From Stenotrophomonas maltophilia (lineage in GTDB: Bacteria; Pseudomonadota; Gammaproteobacteria; Xanthomonadales; Xanthomonadaceae): a stretch of 64,000 nucleotides of DNA. Where the stretch lies: positions 362,888 to 426,887 of the forward strand of contig FOZF01000003.1 in assembly GCA_900113425.1 (NCBI GenBank), given 5' to 3'. Of the stretch, positions 8,929 to 17,011 are shown piece by piece. The notes beneath the pieces are model-generated. The model saw only the letters and a program-made list of their open reading frames with translations. It did no database searches and was not told where the DNA came from. Numbering within the stretch: position 1 is the stretch's first letter; each line of letters starts with the position of its first letter. A program made the translations under genes and the position numbers.

Positions 8929-9246
8929 GCGTTGATTCTCGCGGCGCCGGGCGCCTTTGCCAACGGCGGGAAGTCGCTGCGCCGCAGTCCATCGCGCGCA
9001 TTCATCCTGGGCGGCAAGCAATAAAAAAGCCCGCTTGCAGCGAACTGCCAGCGGGCTCTGCTCCCTCCCCCACGTCGGGATGCAGGGCCATCCTGCGGGC
9101 TGCGAAAGGACTTTGCACGCTGCACTGCAAAACAGAACCGGCGGGTATGGATAGCCCCGCCCGCGAAAAGCCATTCCACGAAGGTAGCCCCCCCGTACGC
9201 CGGGGGATGGCCGATAATCGAGGCTCCCCCCAGAAACACTGTCGTC
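8929..9246. other. 318-base gap upstream of glnE and the CoA transferase; possible small RNA
   Basis: This divergent gap holds a strong minus-strand terminator (9023-9057) that lies upstream of glnE with no protein gene before it. That means a short minus-strand transcript probably starts at about 9120-9200 and ends at 9023. Its sequence can form a small hairpin GCAGG/CCUGC (about 9083-9097) before the terminator. On the plus strand a GATAAT at 9213-9218 may be the -10 box of the CoA transferase gene. No open frame here looks coding. Confidence 0.45.
9023..9057 (-). terminator. Minus-strand terminator upstream of glnE
   Basis: Stem AGCCCGCT/AGCGGGCT extended by GCAG/CTGC with a CGAA loop (9028-9057, one mismatch), followed on the minus strand by six T. 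It lies 95 bases before the glnE start codon, so it either ends a small RNA or acts as an attenuator of a long glnE leader. Confidence 0.75.
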
Positions 9247-10761
9247 ATGTCTGTTGATCGCATCGCCAACGCGCGTCTCCGCGACCGCGTGGTCTCCGCC
9301 GAGGCCGCAGCCGCGCTGATCCAGCCGGGTGAAACCGTGGCCATGAGCGGGTTTACCGGCTCGGGCTATCCCAAGGCCGTCCCTGTGGAACTGGCGCGCC
9401 GCATCGAAGCGGTGCATGCCCAGGGCCAGCCCTTCCAGATCAAGCTGATGACCGGCGCCTCCACCGCGCCGGAGCTGGACGGTGCGCTGGCCAAGGCCGA
9501 TGGCATCGCCATGCGCATGCCCTTCCAGAGCGACCCGGATGCGCGCAACCGCATCAATGAAGGCAAGCTGGATTACATCGACATCCACCTCAGCCACGTC
9601 GCCCAGCACGTCTGGTTCGGCTTCTACGGCGAGATCGACACCGCCGTGGTGGAAGTCTCGGCCATCCGCGAGGACGGCTCGCTGGTGCCGTCCACCTCGG
9701 TCGGCAACAACAAGACCTGGCTGGACCTGGCGAAGAAGGTGATCGTCGAGGTCAACGAGTGGCAGCCGGCCGGCGTCGATGGCATGCATGACATCTACTA
9801 CGGTACCGCGCTGCCGCCGCATCGCAAGCCGATTCCGCTGGTCAACGCCAACGACCGCATCGGCGATACCGCGCTGCGCTGCGACCCGGACAAGATCGTG
9901 GCGGTGGTCCGCACCAACGGCCCGGACCGCAACAGCCCGTTCAGCCCCATCGATGCGACCAGCGAGCAGATCGCCGCGCACCTGATCGACTTCCTCAAGC
10001 ACGAAGTGAAGCACGGCCGGCTGCCGCCGAACCTGCTGCCGCTGCAGTCCGGCGTGGGCAACATTCCCAATGCGGTGCTGGCAGGCCTGGCCAGGAGTGG
10101 TTTCCGTGATCTGGCCGCCTTCACCGAGGTGATCCAGGACGGCATGCTCGATCTGCTGCGCGACGGCGTGCTGAGCTATGCCTCGTGCACAGGCTTCGCA
10201 CTGAGCCCGCAGGCCAACGAGACGTTCAAGGAGAACATCGATTTCTACCGCGAGCGCATCATCATGCGCACGCAGGAAATCTCCAACCATCCCGAGCTGG
10301 TGCGGCGGCTGGGCTGCATCGGCATGAACGGCATGATCGAGGTGGACCTGTACGGCAACGTCAATTCGACGCACGTGATGGGCACGCGGATCATGAACGG
10401 CATCGGCGGCTCTGGTGACTTCGCCCGCAACGGGTTCCTGTCGGCGTTCCTCAGCCCGTCCACGGCGAAGAACGGCACCATCTCGGCGATCGTGCCGATG
10501 GCCAGCCACGTCGACCACACCGAACACGATGTCTCGGTGATCGTCACCGAGCAGGGCCTGGCCGATCTGCGTGGCCTGACCCCGCGCAAGCGTGCGCAGG
10601 TGCTGATCGACAACTGCGCGCATCCGGATTTCCGCCCGCAGCTGCAGGATTACTTCGACCGCGCCAGCCGTGAGAGCTACGGCAAGCACACCCCGCACCT
10701 GCTGCCGGAAGCGTTGTCCTGGCACCAGCGGTGGCTGGATACGGGCACGATGAAGGGGTGA
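9247..10761 (+). CDS. Acetyl-CoA hydrolase/succinyl-CoA:acetate CoA-transferase family protein
   Basis: 504-residue class I CoA transferase of the Ach1/AarC group, which moves CoA between succinate or propionate and acetate and so bypasses succinyl-CoA synthetase or salvages acetate. Segments typical of the group are [51 protein letters not shown] and the C-terminal half [14 protein letters not shown]. The catalytic glutamate is in [13 protein letters not shown] and falls at residue 294, the same number as in Acetobacter AarC. Cytoplasmic, complete, start ATG 9247. Exact acyl donors cannot be read from sequence. Confidence 0.9.
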   Translation: MSVDRIANARLRDRVVSAEAAAALIQPGETVAMSGFTGSGYPKAVPVELARRIEAVHAQGQPFQIKLMTGASTAPELDGALAKADGIAMRMPFQSDPDARNRINEGKLDYIDIHLSHVAQHVWFGFYGEIDTAVVEVSAIREDGSLVPSTSVGNNKTWLDLAKKVIVEVNEWQPAGVDGMHDIYYGTALPPHRKPIPLVNANDRIGDTALRCDPDKIVAVVRTNGPDRNSPFSPIDATSEQIAAHLIDFLKHEVKHGRLPPNLLPLQSGVGNIPNAVLAGLARSGFRDLAAFTEVIQDGMLDLLRDGVLSYASCTGFALSPQANETFKENIDFYRERIIMRTQEISNHPELVRRLGCIGMNGMIEVDLYGNVNSTHVMGTRIMNGIGGSGDFARNGFLSAFLSPSTAKNGTISAIVPMASHVDHTEHDVSVIVTEQGLADLRGLTPRKRAQVLIDNCAHPDFRPQLQDYFDRASRESYGKHTPHLLPEALSWHQRWLDTGTMKG

Positions 10762-10772
10762 GCCATACGGTT

Positions 10773-10834
10773 CGCCGGGCATGGCCCGGCGCTACCCCGG
10801 CATCGTTCCTGGTAGCGCCGGGCCATGCCCGGCG
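10773..10834. repeat. Inverted pair of SMAG-type REP palindromes
   Basis: A minus-oriented copy (10773-10795) and a plus-oriented copy (10812-10834) form a head-to-head dimer between two convergent genes, starting 12 bases after the CoA transferase stop codon and ending 14 bases before the next stop. As RNA the dimer would fold into two hairpins or one long one. Confidence 0.9.
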
Positions 10835-10848
10835 GCCACCTCAACGCG

Positions 10849-12210
10849 TCAACCGCGCAGGCTCGCCAGTGATTCGGCCTGCAGGCGCTCGTAGATGTCG
10901 AACTCGTCGTTCACCGGCACACCCAATGCCTGCTCGAACGCTTCACGGTTGGCATGTGCGGCATAGGCACGCTGCTCTTCGCCACCGAGGTTCGACTGGA
11001 AGATGCCTGCGGCGCTGACCGGAAGGAAATCCTCGTAGACGATCGGGTCGGCCACCACCAGCCCCGCCGCGATCAGGGCCTCCGCCGGCAGGTCACCGAC
11101 CCCGCCAGGCGCGGCGCGGCCGGCCTCGGTCAGCTGGTAGCGGAAGTAGCCCAGACCCTCGCGGCGCAGGGTGTCATGGTCGTCCGGGAACGCTGCGAAC
11201 GCTGCCTGCAGGCGCTGGCCATAGTCGCCACCGGTGCTGCCGGCACCTTCGCTGTTGCGCGCCTGCGCCAGCAGCTGGTCGTACAGCGCGCGCCCCTTCG
11301 GCGTCAGGGCCAGGCCACGCTGCTCGATCTCGCCGAAGCGCGCGGTGTGGGTGCCGGCATCACCGCCCTGGTCATCGGGGAAATGCACGGCTTCTTCCAG
11401 CGCCTTGAAACTGGTCTGCCGCAGCAGGATCGGACACGCGCGGCGCGGCGGACCTTCGATGACCGCCTTGGCAGCCATGCCCTGCTCGATCATCGCCGCC
11501 TGCGCGGCATCGATGTCCAGCGTGCGCGGGGTCAGGTGATTGATGTGCGGGCCACGGAAGCTGACCACATCGGCCACCAGCCGGTGTGCCTGATGCAGCG
11601 CATGGTAGGTCGGCAGGTCGACGGTGGCATCACCGTGCCAGCGGAAGGTCTCCAGCGCCTCGGCCACGAAGCGCTCGGCGTCGTCCTGCGACAGCCCGCC
11701 ATCGCGCTCGGCCTGGTCGATCAGGGCCAGGGCGGCATCGGTGAAGATGCGGCGGCGGGCGAGGATCTGTGCCGACTGCGCACGCAGGGCCTCGTCCTCG
11801 ATCAGTTCCAGGCGCAGCAGCGAGGTGAACACGCGGAACGGATTCTGCGCCAGCGCCGCACCGGTAAGCGGGCGGAACGCGGTGGAATGCACCGGCACCC
11901 CGGCCACCGACAGGTCGTAATAGCCGACCGGAAACATGCCCATCACCGCGAACAGGCGGCGCAGGGTGGCCAGCTCCTGCGCGGTGCCGACGCGGATCGC
12001 GCCGTGCCGTTCCTCGTCCAGCCGGCCGCGCTCATCGTTGCGCTGCAGCTGCGCAGCCAATGCCGGATCCTGCGCCAGCACCTGCGCGTTAATCCGCTCC
12101 ACCAGCTCCACCAGCGTGCCGTACAACGGCACTTCGGTGCGGTACATGCGGGACATGGCCTGGGCGAACAGGCGGCGGATCACATCAGGCGAAACGAAAG
12201 AGGCGCTCAT
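10849..12210 (-). CDS. 2-oxoadipate dioxygenase/decarboxylase (HglS/YdcJ, DUF1338 family)
   Basis: 453-residue Fe(II)-dependent enzyme of the vicinal oxygen chelate superfamily. Characterised HglS converts 2-oxoadipate to D-2-hydroxyglutarate in lysine catabolism. Visible family segments include GVPVHSTAFRPL (metal-ligand His near residue 108), the His-rich stretch SFRGPHINHLTPRTLDID, and VYEDFLPVSAAGIFQSNL near the C-terminus with the metal-ligand Glu. Length matches E. coli YdcJ (447). No other lysine-degradation genes are adjacent, so the pathway is inferred from the family. Start ATG 12210 follows a short gap from a minus-strand gene and has no competing upstream start. Confidence 0.85.
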   Translation of the reverse strand: MSASFVSPDVIRRLFAQAMSRMYRTEVPLYGTLVELVERINAQVLAQDPALAAQLQRNDERGRLDEERHGAIRVGTAQELATLRRLFAVMGMFPVGYYDLSVAGVPVHSTAFRPLTGAALAQNPFRVFTSLLRLELIEDEALRAQSAQILARRRIFTDAALALIDQAERDGGLSQDDAERFVAEALETFRWHGDATVDLPTYHALHQAHRLVADVVSFRGPHINHLTPRTLDIDAAQAAMIEQGMAAKAVIEGPPRRACPILLRQTSFKALEEAVHFPDDQGGDAGTHTARFGEIEQRGLALTPKGRALYDQLLAQARNSEGAGSTGGDYGQRLQAAFAAFPDDHDTLRREGLGYFRYQLTEAGRAAPGGVGDLPAEALIAAGLVVADPIVYEDFLPVSAAGIFQSNLGGEEQRAYAAHANREAFEQALGVPVNDEFDIYERLQAESLASLRG

Positions 12211-12309
12211 CAGTCACTCGATTACGGGAACGGGGAACAGCTCGGGCCCGTATTGTCGCCGGAGCGCGGGCCGGCGGCGATATGCAGAGCAGCATGGAGC
12301 AGACCGGTG

Positions 12310-12798
12310 CTATCGGTTGAGCTGGCGCTTCAGGGTGGCATCCAGGGTGATCGGCCGGTCCCAATGCTCGTAGCTGGCCACGATGGCGTGGCGCACGGCG
12401 CGGTAGTGCAGGTTGTCCGGTGCCTTGGGCATCCGCTTCACCACGGCCTGCCAGCCGCCGGTCGGGTCACGGCTGAAGGCACGCACGCTGTCGCGGCAGG
12501 TCTGGCCGCTGGCCTTGGCCCAGAAGCAGGCGAAGTACAGGTCACCCGCCTGCCAGCCGTGGGTGCTGAACAGCGCGCTGACATAGCCACGCGGCACATC
12601 GGCATAGCGCGAGACCTCGTCGAGGAAGGCATCGGGGTAGCGCTCGGCGTAGTGGTTGATGTCGCGCAGCTGGGCGTCGATCCAGCGGTCGCCGGTGTCC
12701 ACCTCATAGGCCGCCGAGCGTTCGGCCGTCTGCTGCGCCAGCACGGTGGCCGGCGCCAGCAGCAGGAGCATCAGCAGCGTGAGCAGGCGAGCGTTCAT
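12310..12798 (-). CDS. Secreted hypothetical protein, 162 residues
   Basis: Not recognised. The N-terminus MNARLLTLLMLLLLAPATVLA is a clear Sec signal peptide, cleaved after ALA/Q, so the protein is periplasmic or secreted. The mature part is compact, with RWIDAQLRDINHYAERYPDA, RGYVSALFSTHGWQAGDLYF and two Cys (in YFACFWAKASGQTC) that could form a disulfide. Start ATG 12798 was chosen because it opens directly into the signal peptide. It lies 31 bases after the HAD hydrolase gene on the same strand and is probably co-transcribed with it. Confidence 0.65.
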   Translation of the reverse strand: MNARLLTLLMLLLLAPATVLAQQTAERSAAYEVDTGDRWIDAQLRDINHYAERYPDAFLDEVSRYADVPRGYVSALFSTHGWQAGDLYFACFWAKASGQTCRDSVRAFSRDPTGGWQAVVKRMPKAPDNLHYRAVRHAIVASYEHWDRPITLDATLKRQLNR

Positions 12799-12829
12799 GC
12801 CCCGATTCTGCCGCAGCCGTCGCGCCCTG

Positions 12830-13582
12830 TCAGGCCGCGACGCTAGCCTTGGCTTCGATCGCGGCCAGTGCGGCCGGCCAGTCCCAGGCGGTATCGGCGC
12901 TGACCATGCGCGGCTCGTCGTCGGCCACGCCGTGCTGGGTCTCGTGCGCCCAGGTGACCGCATAGGGCGTATGGATGCCCCAGCCCCCCAGCGTGACCAC
13001 CGGCTCGATGTCCGAGCGCAGCGAATTGCCGACCATCACGAAGCGCTCGATCGGCAGGTCGAATTCGGCCAGCACGCGGGCATAGGTTGCCGGGTCCTTC
13101 TCCGAGACGATCTCGATGCGCGGGAACAGTTCATGCAGCCGGGCCACGTTGATCTTCGCTTCCTGGTGGAACAGGTCGCCCTTGGTGATCAGCACCACCG
13201 GATAGTGCTCGGCGATGGCCGCCACAGATTCACGCACACCGTCGATCAGTTCGACCGGATGGCGCAGGGTGTCGTGGCCGATGTCGAGGATGCGCTGGAT
13301 GTCCCTGGCCTCGATGCGCTGGCCGGTGATGTCGATGGCCGCCTCGATCATCGACAGCGCCATGCCTTTCACGCCGTAACCGAACACGCCGAGGTTGCGC
13401 TGCTGCACTTCCAGCAGGTGACGGGCGGTCTGGGTGTCGTGCACGTCGATGTAGCGCGACAGCAGGTCAAGGTAGTCCTGCTCGGCCTTGCGGTAGTAGT
13501 CCTCGCTCTTCCACAGCGTGTCGTCACCGTCAAAACCGACCAGGCCGATGGCGCGCGCGGGCGCAGGCGTGGAGGTGTTCAT
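12830..13582 (-). CDS. HAD-superfamily hydrolase
   Basis: 250-residue phosphohydrolase. Motif I is GFDGDDTLWKS (nucleophile Asp near residue 18, acid/base Asp two later), motif II is VVLITKGD, motif III has the conserved Lys around SEKDPATY, and motif IV is VGNSLRSDIEPV. The helical cap between motifs I and II is of the C1 type, as in phosphoglycolate phosphatase-like enzymes. The substrate is unknown. Cytoplasmic; first gene of a short unit with the secreted protein downstream. Confidence 0.85.
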   Translation of the reverse strand: MNTSTPAPARAIGLVGFDGDDTLWKSEDYYRKAEQDYLDLLSRYIDVHDTQTARHLLEVQQRNLGVFGYGVKGMALSMIEAAIDITGQRIEARDIQRILDIGHDTLRHPVELIDGVRESVAAIAEHYPVVLITKGDLFHQEAKINVARLHELFPRIEIVSEKDPATYARVLAEFDLPIERFVMVGNSLRSDIEPVVTLGGWGIHTPYAVTWAHETQHGVADDEPRMVSADTAWDWPAALAAIEAKASVAA

Positions 13583-13611
13583 CGGACAAGGATACAGGCG
13601 CGGCGAGGGCG

Positions 13612-13643
13612 AAAAAAACCCGGGCGGCTGGCGCCGCCCGGGT
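13612..13643 (-). terminator. Rho-independent terminator of the EF-hand gene
   Basis: Stem ACCCGGGCGGC/GCCGCCCGGGT (13618-13643) with a TGGC loop, followed on the minus strand by a run of seven T. It ends transcription of the EF-hand protein gene just upstream of the HAD gene start. Confidence 0.85.
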
Positions 13644-13677
13644 ACCCATGCACCGGTTGTCCCGAATCAACGGTGGA

Positions 13678-14085
13678 TCAGCGGCCCTGCGCGGCGCCGC
13701 CGGCACCGGCCTGCTGGGCGGCCACGTAGGCCTTGTACTCATCGGCGCTCAGCTCGCCGTCCTTGTTGGCGTCGGCCTGGTCGAACACCTGGGCAAGGCC
13801 GGCGTTGACCTGTGCCTCGGACTTGCTGATGGTGCCGTTGCCGTCGGTATCGATGCTGGCCCAGGTCTGGCCGCCGCCGCTGGCCTGCGCCGATGCTGCC
13901 GCCGCTGCGTCGGTGGCCTGGTTCGCGGCCTGGCCGGCCTGCGCGGCGGCCTGCTGTGCCTGCGCTGCATCATTCTGCGCCTGCGCGGCCTGCTGCTGCG
14001 CGGTCTGTGCCATGGCCGGAATGGCCAGCACGCTGCCGGCGGCGACAATCAGGGCGATCAGGGGCTTGCGGTTGCGAATGGTCAT
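13678..14085 (-). CDS. Secreted EF-hand calcium-binding protein
   Basis: 135 residues: a signal peptide (ending AIPAMAQ about residue 25), a 45-residue Ala/Gln-rich low-complexity helix (AQQQAAQAQNDAAQAQQAAA and similar), then two EF-hand loops, DTDGNGTISKSE and DANKDGELSADE, each with the expected Asp/Asn/Gly/Glu calcium ligands. A short Gly/Ala tail follows. Start ATG 14085 has an excellent AAGGAG ribosome site. The function is unknown; periplasmic calcium buffering or sensing is the family-level guess. Flanked by its own terminator. Confidence 0.85.
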   Translation of the reverse strand: MTIRNRKPLIALIVAAGSVLAIPAMAQTAQQQAAQAQNDAAQAQQAAAQAGQAANQATDAAAAASAQASGGGQTWASIDTDGNGTISKSEAQVNAGLAQVFDQADANKDGELSADEYKAYVAAQQAGAGGAAQGR

Positions 14086-14312
14086 CAGGGATGTCTCCTT
14101 GGGGTGGTGTTGCGCGGCCTGTTGTTTCCGCACGGCACCTACCCTGCCACCCCGTTTCTGAATCGATTTTGCGCCGCGACCGGCGTCCACACGCGCGGTT
14201 AACCACAGCCCCCCGCGCATGCATTAGCGCGGTGGTTAGGGGGAAGTGATCGGCCCATAAGGCGAACATTCAGCGCCTGCGGATTTAACCCGCAGGCAAC
14301 GAAAAACCTGCG

Positions 14313-14684
14313 TCAATCGACGTTCTGGGACGATGACCGCGAACTGAACAACACCCATCCCAGCGCCACACCGGCGAGCGCCCCGGCGATCTCCAGCACC
14401 ACGCGGCTGCCGAGTTCGTTGGGATCGTGGATGGTGGCCAGGAACAACCGCGCGTACAGCGGCGACTCCAGCCGCACGATTCCCATGTAGAAGAGCTTCC
14501 ATGCATCGATGCCGGCAGAGATCACCACGGCGATGACGCACGACCAGCCGATGGCATGACCTACCGTCCAGTGCAGCAGGCGGCACAGCCGATGCCAGAG
14601 CAGGTACACCAGCAGGCCAACCAGCAATGCGATGGCGCCCGCTTCCAGGGTACCGAGCAGGCCGAAATGCAGGGGAAGATTCAT
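14313..14684 (-). CDS. Small inner-membrane protein, 123 residues, unknown
   Basis: Three hydrophobic stretches are visible: ALLVGLLVYLLWHRL, AIGWSCVIAVVISAGI and IAGALAGVALGWVLF. A Ser-rich tail SSRSSSQNVD ends the protein. I do not recognise a family. It lies just downstream of the D-Ala-D-Ala dipeptidase gene, on the opposite side of its stop codon and on the same strand, 72 bases away, so it could be a last member of that operon, but nothing in its sequence ties it to cell-wall metabolism. Confidence 0.6.
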   Translation of the reverse strand: MNLPLHFGLLGTLEAGAIALLVGLLVYLLWHRLCRLLHWTVGHAIGWSCVIAVVISAGIDAWKLFYMGIVRLESPLYARLFLATIHDPNELGSRVVLEIAGALAGVALGWVLFSSRSSSQNVD

Positions 14685-14756
14685 CGGGTGCGCAGGATGG
14701 GAAAGGCGGCCAGTGTACGACGGAGGGTATCGGCGGCGCGGAACCCGCCGGTGCTG

Positions 14757-15470
14757 CTACCGAACGGGCACGTCGTAGGCGGTCATCGGGTCCGGCTCGG
14801 GCTGCAGCGTGTAGTGCCACCACTCCTGCGCATAGTTGCTGAAGCCGTGGCGGGCCATCGCCTGCAGCAGGCGGGCACGGTGGGCCCGCTGTGCGTCAGT
14901 CAGGCCCTCGGCCGCAGTGTGCGCCCGCGGACCGAAGAAATCGAAATCGGTGCCCATGTCCAGCGGCGTGCACGTGTCGCGGCGGCACTCCAGCAGGCCG
15001 ATGTCCACGGTGGCGCCGCGACTGTGGCCCGAGCGCTCGGCGATGTAGCCTTCGCTCAACAGCTGCGGCTTGTCCAGATCCGGATACTGCAGTGACTTGC
15101 GTGACTGCTCTGCGGGGTCATGTGCCCAGGCCACGAACGCCTGCACCGCGCGCACCGGGCGATAGCAGTCGTAGATGCGCAGGGCGAAGCCCTGCGCGCG
15201 CAGATCCGCTTCGACCCGTGCCAGTGCGGTCGCGACCGGCGCCAGCAGATAACAGGCCGGCACCTCATAGCCAGGCACGCGTGCGCCAGTGAAGTTGCCG
15301 GTGCCGGCATAGCGGATGTCCAGCTCGATTCCCGGCGACACCGTGCGGATCTCCACCAGCCCGGCCTGCGACGCATCGGTGGCCGACGATATGCGCGGCG
15401 CCTCACTGGCGTGCGCGGGGTTCGCCAGTGCAGTCGCCAGTGCGAGTGAAATGCAGATCCTGGAAGTCAT
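14757..15470 (-). CDS. D-alanyl-D-alanine dipeptidase (VanX/DdpX, M15 family)
   Basis: 237-residue secreted zinc peptidase that cleaves the free dipeptide D-Ala-D-Ala. After a signal peptide (ALATALANPAHA) come LDIRYAGTGNFTG, LRIYDCYRPVRAVQAF, the zinc motif SGHSRGATVDIGL (SxHxxGxAxD, residues about 146-158) and the catalytic EWWHY motif near residue 214, all diagnostic of the VanX group. Its start codon lies 68 bases inside the end of the upstream serine hydrolase gene, so translation is probably coupled. Last recognisable member of the leftward murein-peptide operon; D-Ala released could feed catabolism. This is not a vancomycin-resistance context: no vanH or vanA is present. Confidence 0.9.
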   Translation of the reverse strand: MTSRICISLALATALANPAHASEAPRISSATDASQAGLVEIRTVSPGIELDIRYAGTGNFTGARVPGYEVPACYLLAPVATALARVEADLRAQGFALRIYDCYRPVRAVQAFVAWAHDPAEQSRKSLQYPDLDKPQLLSEGYIAERSGHSRGATVDIGLLECRRDTCTPLDMGTDFDFFGPRAHTAAEGLTDAQRAHRARLLQAMARHGFSNYAQEWWHYTLQPEPDPMTAYDVPVR

Positions 15471-16974
15471 AGCTGAAGTCGATCTCCGGGTCGATCGCGC
15501 GCAGTTGCAGGGACGGCACCGGGCCATCGCCGGGCTGCAGCCACGCCTGCGCGTCCTCACCCAGCGTATCCCAACGCAGCAGCCAACGCTGCTGCAGCTG
15601 CATTACCCGGGCCTGCAGGCGAGGCGATTTCTCCACGCGGAACCGCAGGCCGTCAGGACCTGGGCACAGCCAGGCGGTTCCCAGCCACGGGTCCGAATAG
15701 CGGCCCTGCCACTGCGGCAAGGTCGTGCCGGATACGGCGCGCGCACCTGCCGTCGAAGGCACCGCATGCCCCTGCGCACGCCTGGATGCCTGCGCGCGCT
15801 CCAGTTCATCGAGGTAGTCGGCGGCACGCCTGCGGTCCTGCGGCGCGGTGTACGCCTTCAGCATCGACTGCATCAGCGCGGTACGTGCCTGCTCGCCCTC
15901 GCCATTGATCAGCATCACCACGCCGACGCCACGGTCGGGCAGCAGGGCCAGCGACGAATACATGCCGGACAGGGTGCCGGTATGCGCCACCTTCCAGTGG
16001 CCATCGATGTCTGACAGGCGCCAGCCGTAGCCATAGCCATGGGAGTGTGCGTTGTCCCAGCGCCGCTGCATGTCACCCAGCGGCATCGGCATGTGCAGCG
16101 TCCACAGCGCCCGCCGCTGTGGTGTGTCCAGCCAGTCCGGCACCAGGTCGGGATCCAGCAGCACCTGCATCCAGCGCGTCATGTCGCGCAGCGAGCAGCG
16201 GATGCCACCGGCCGCCATCGATGGCAGATCGGCGCTGATCTCACCATCGGCGTTGACCACCGTCGTGTGGCCGTCGCGCCGCGCATGCGGCTGGGCGACG
16301 TTGCCGACGTCGCGCACCGACCAGCGGCCGACCTGGCAACGGGTCATGCCCAGCGGTTCAAACACCTGTTCGCGCATCAGCTGGTCATAGGGTTTGCCCC
16401 CTGCGGCGGCAGCCACTTCACCGGCGACCACGTACATCAGGTTGTCGTAGGCGTAGCCGCTGCGGAAGCTGGTGACAGGTTTCAGATGCGCAAGCCCGGC
16501 GATGATGTCGGCGCGGGTGAAGGCATTGGGCTCGGGCCACAGCATCAGGTCTCCGGCGCCCAGCCCCAGGCCACTGTTGTGGATCAGCAGATCACGCACC
16601 TGCATCTGTTGCCCCACCCAGGCGTCGTGCATGCGGAAGCCGGGCAGATGGCGCTGCACGGGGTCATCCCAGCGCAGCCGGCCCTGCTGTACCAGCCGTG
16701 CCAGCAGCGCAGCGGTCATCGCCTTGCTGTTGGAGGCGATCTTGAACAGCGTGTCCTCATCAATGCGACCGCCATCGCCACGCGTGCCCTCGGCATGGCG
16801 GTACACCACCTGACCCTGGTCCACCACCGCCACCGCCATCCCAGGCAGGTGCTCGCGTGCGACAACGGTGGCGATATCGGCATCGAAGCGCGCGGGCTCC
16901 GCCGGCGCAGCAGGCGAGGCGGCAAGTGCAGCAAGGACGATCAGCTGAAGCACAGGCCCGCTCCCTTGTGTCAT
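15403..16974 (-). CDS. Serine hydrolase, beta-lactamase/DD-peptidase (class C) fold
   Basis: 523-residue secreted protein with a beta-lactamase-like (PF00144) domain. The SxxK motif is S81-N-S-K84 in KIASNSKAMTAAL and the YxN motif is Y176-D-N178 in SGYAYDNLMYVV. GWRLSDIDGHWKVAHTGTLS holds the HTG triad motif. About 130 further residues after the catalytic domain resemble the C-terminal extension found in several esterase/peptidase members. Start ATG 16974 opens into a signal peptide. It sits 37 bases after the TonB receptor gene and overlaps the D-Ala-D-Ala dipeptidase, so a DD-peptidase or D-aminopeptidase acting on murein peptides is inferred, but esterase activity is equally possible by fold. 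Confidence 0.85.
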   Translation of the reverse strand: MTQGSGPVLQLIVLAALAASPAAPAEPARFDADIATVVAREHLPGMAVAVVDQGQVVYRHAEGTRGDGGRIDEDTLFKIASNSKAMTAALLARLVQQGRLRWDDPVQRHLPGFRMHDAWVGQQMQVRDLLIHNSGLGLGAGDLMLWPEPNAFTRADIIAGLAHLKPVTSFRSGYAYDNLMYVVAGEVAAAAGGKPYDQLMREQVFEPLGMTRCQVGRWSVRDVGNVAQPHARRDGHTTVVNADGEISADLPSMAAGGIRCSLRDMTRWMQVLLDPDLVPDWLDTPQRRALWTLHMPMPLGDMQRRWDNAHSHGYGYGWRLSDIDGHWKVAHTGTLSGMYSSLALLPDRGVGVVMLINGEGEQARTALMQSMLKAYTAPQDRRRAADYLDELERAQASRRAQGHAVPSTAGARAVSGTTLPQWQGRYSDPWLGTAWLCPGPDGLRFRVEKSPRLQARVMQLQQRWLLRWDTLGEDAQAWLQPGDGPVPSLQLRAIDPEIDFSYDFQDLHFTRTGDCTGEPRARQ

Positions 16975-17011
16975 TGCCCGCGCCGCCCCTGCGAGCGGCG
17001 CGGGCACAGCG

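Noticed and set aside
6628..9024. Very long open frame (798 codons) on the plus strand across glnE
   Set aside because: It is the antisense shadow of glnE in GC-rich DNA. Its translation is rich in Gln, Arg, His and Val with no domain, while the minus strand gives textbook GlnE motifs.
14275..14297. Hairpin GCCTGCGG/CCCGCAGG downstream of the small membrane-protein gene
   Set aside because: Stem is reasonable but lacks a T-run on either strand, so I do not call it a terminator.
14757..15470. VanX-type gene as evidence of a vancomycin-resistance cassette
   Set aside because: No vanH, vanA ligase or VanRS genes nearby. The gene overlaps a hydrolase in a murein-peptide operon, so a catabolic role fits better.
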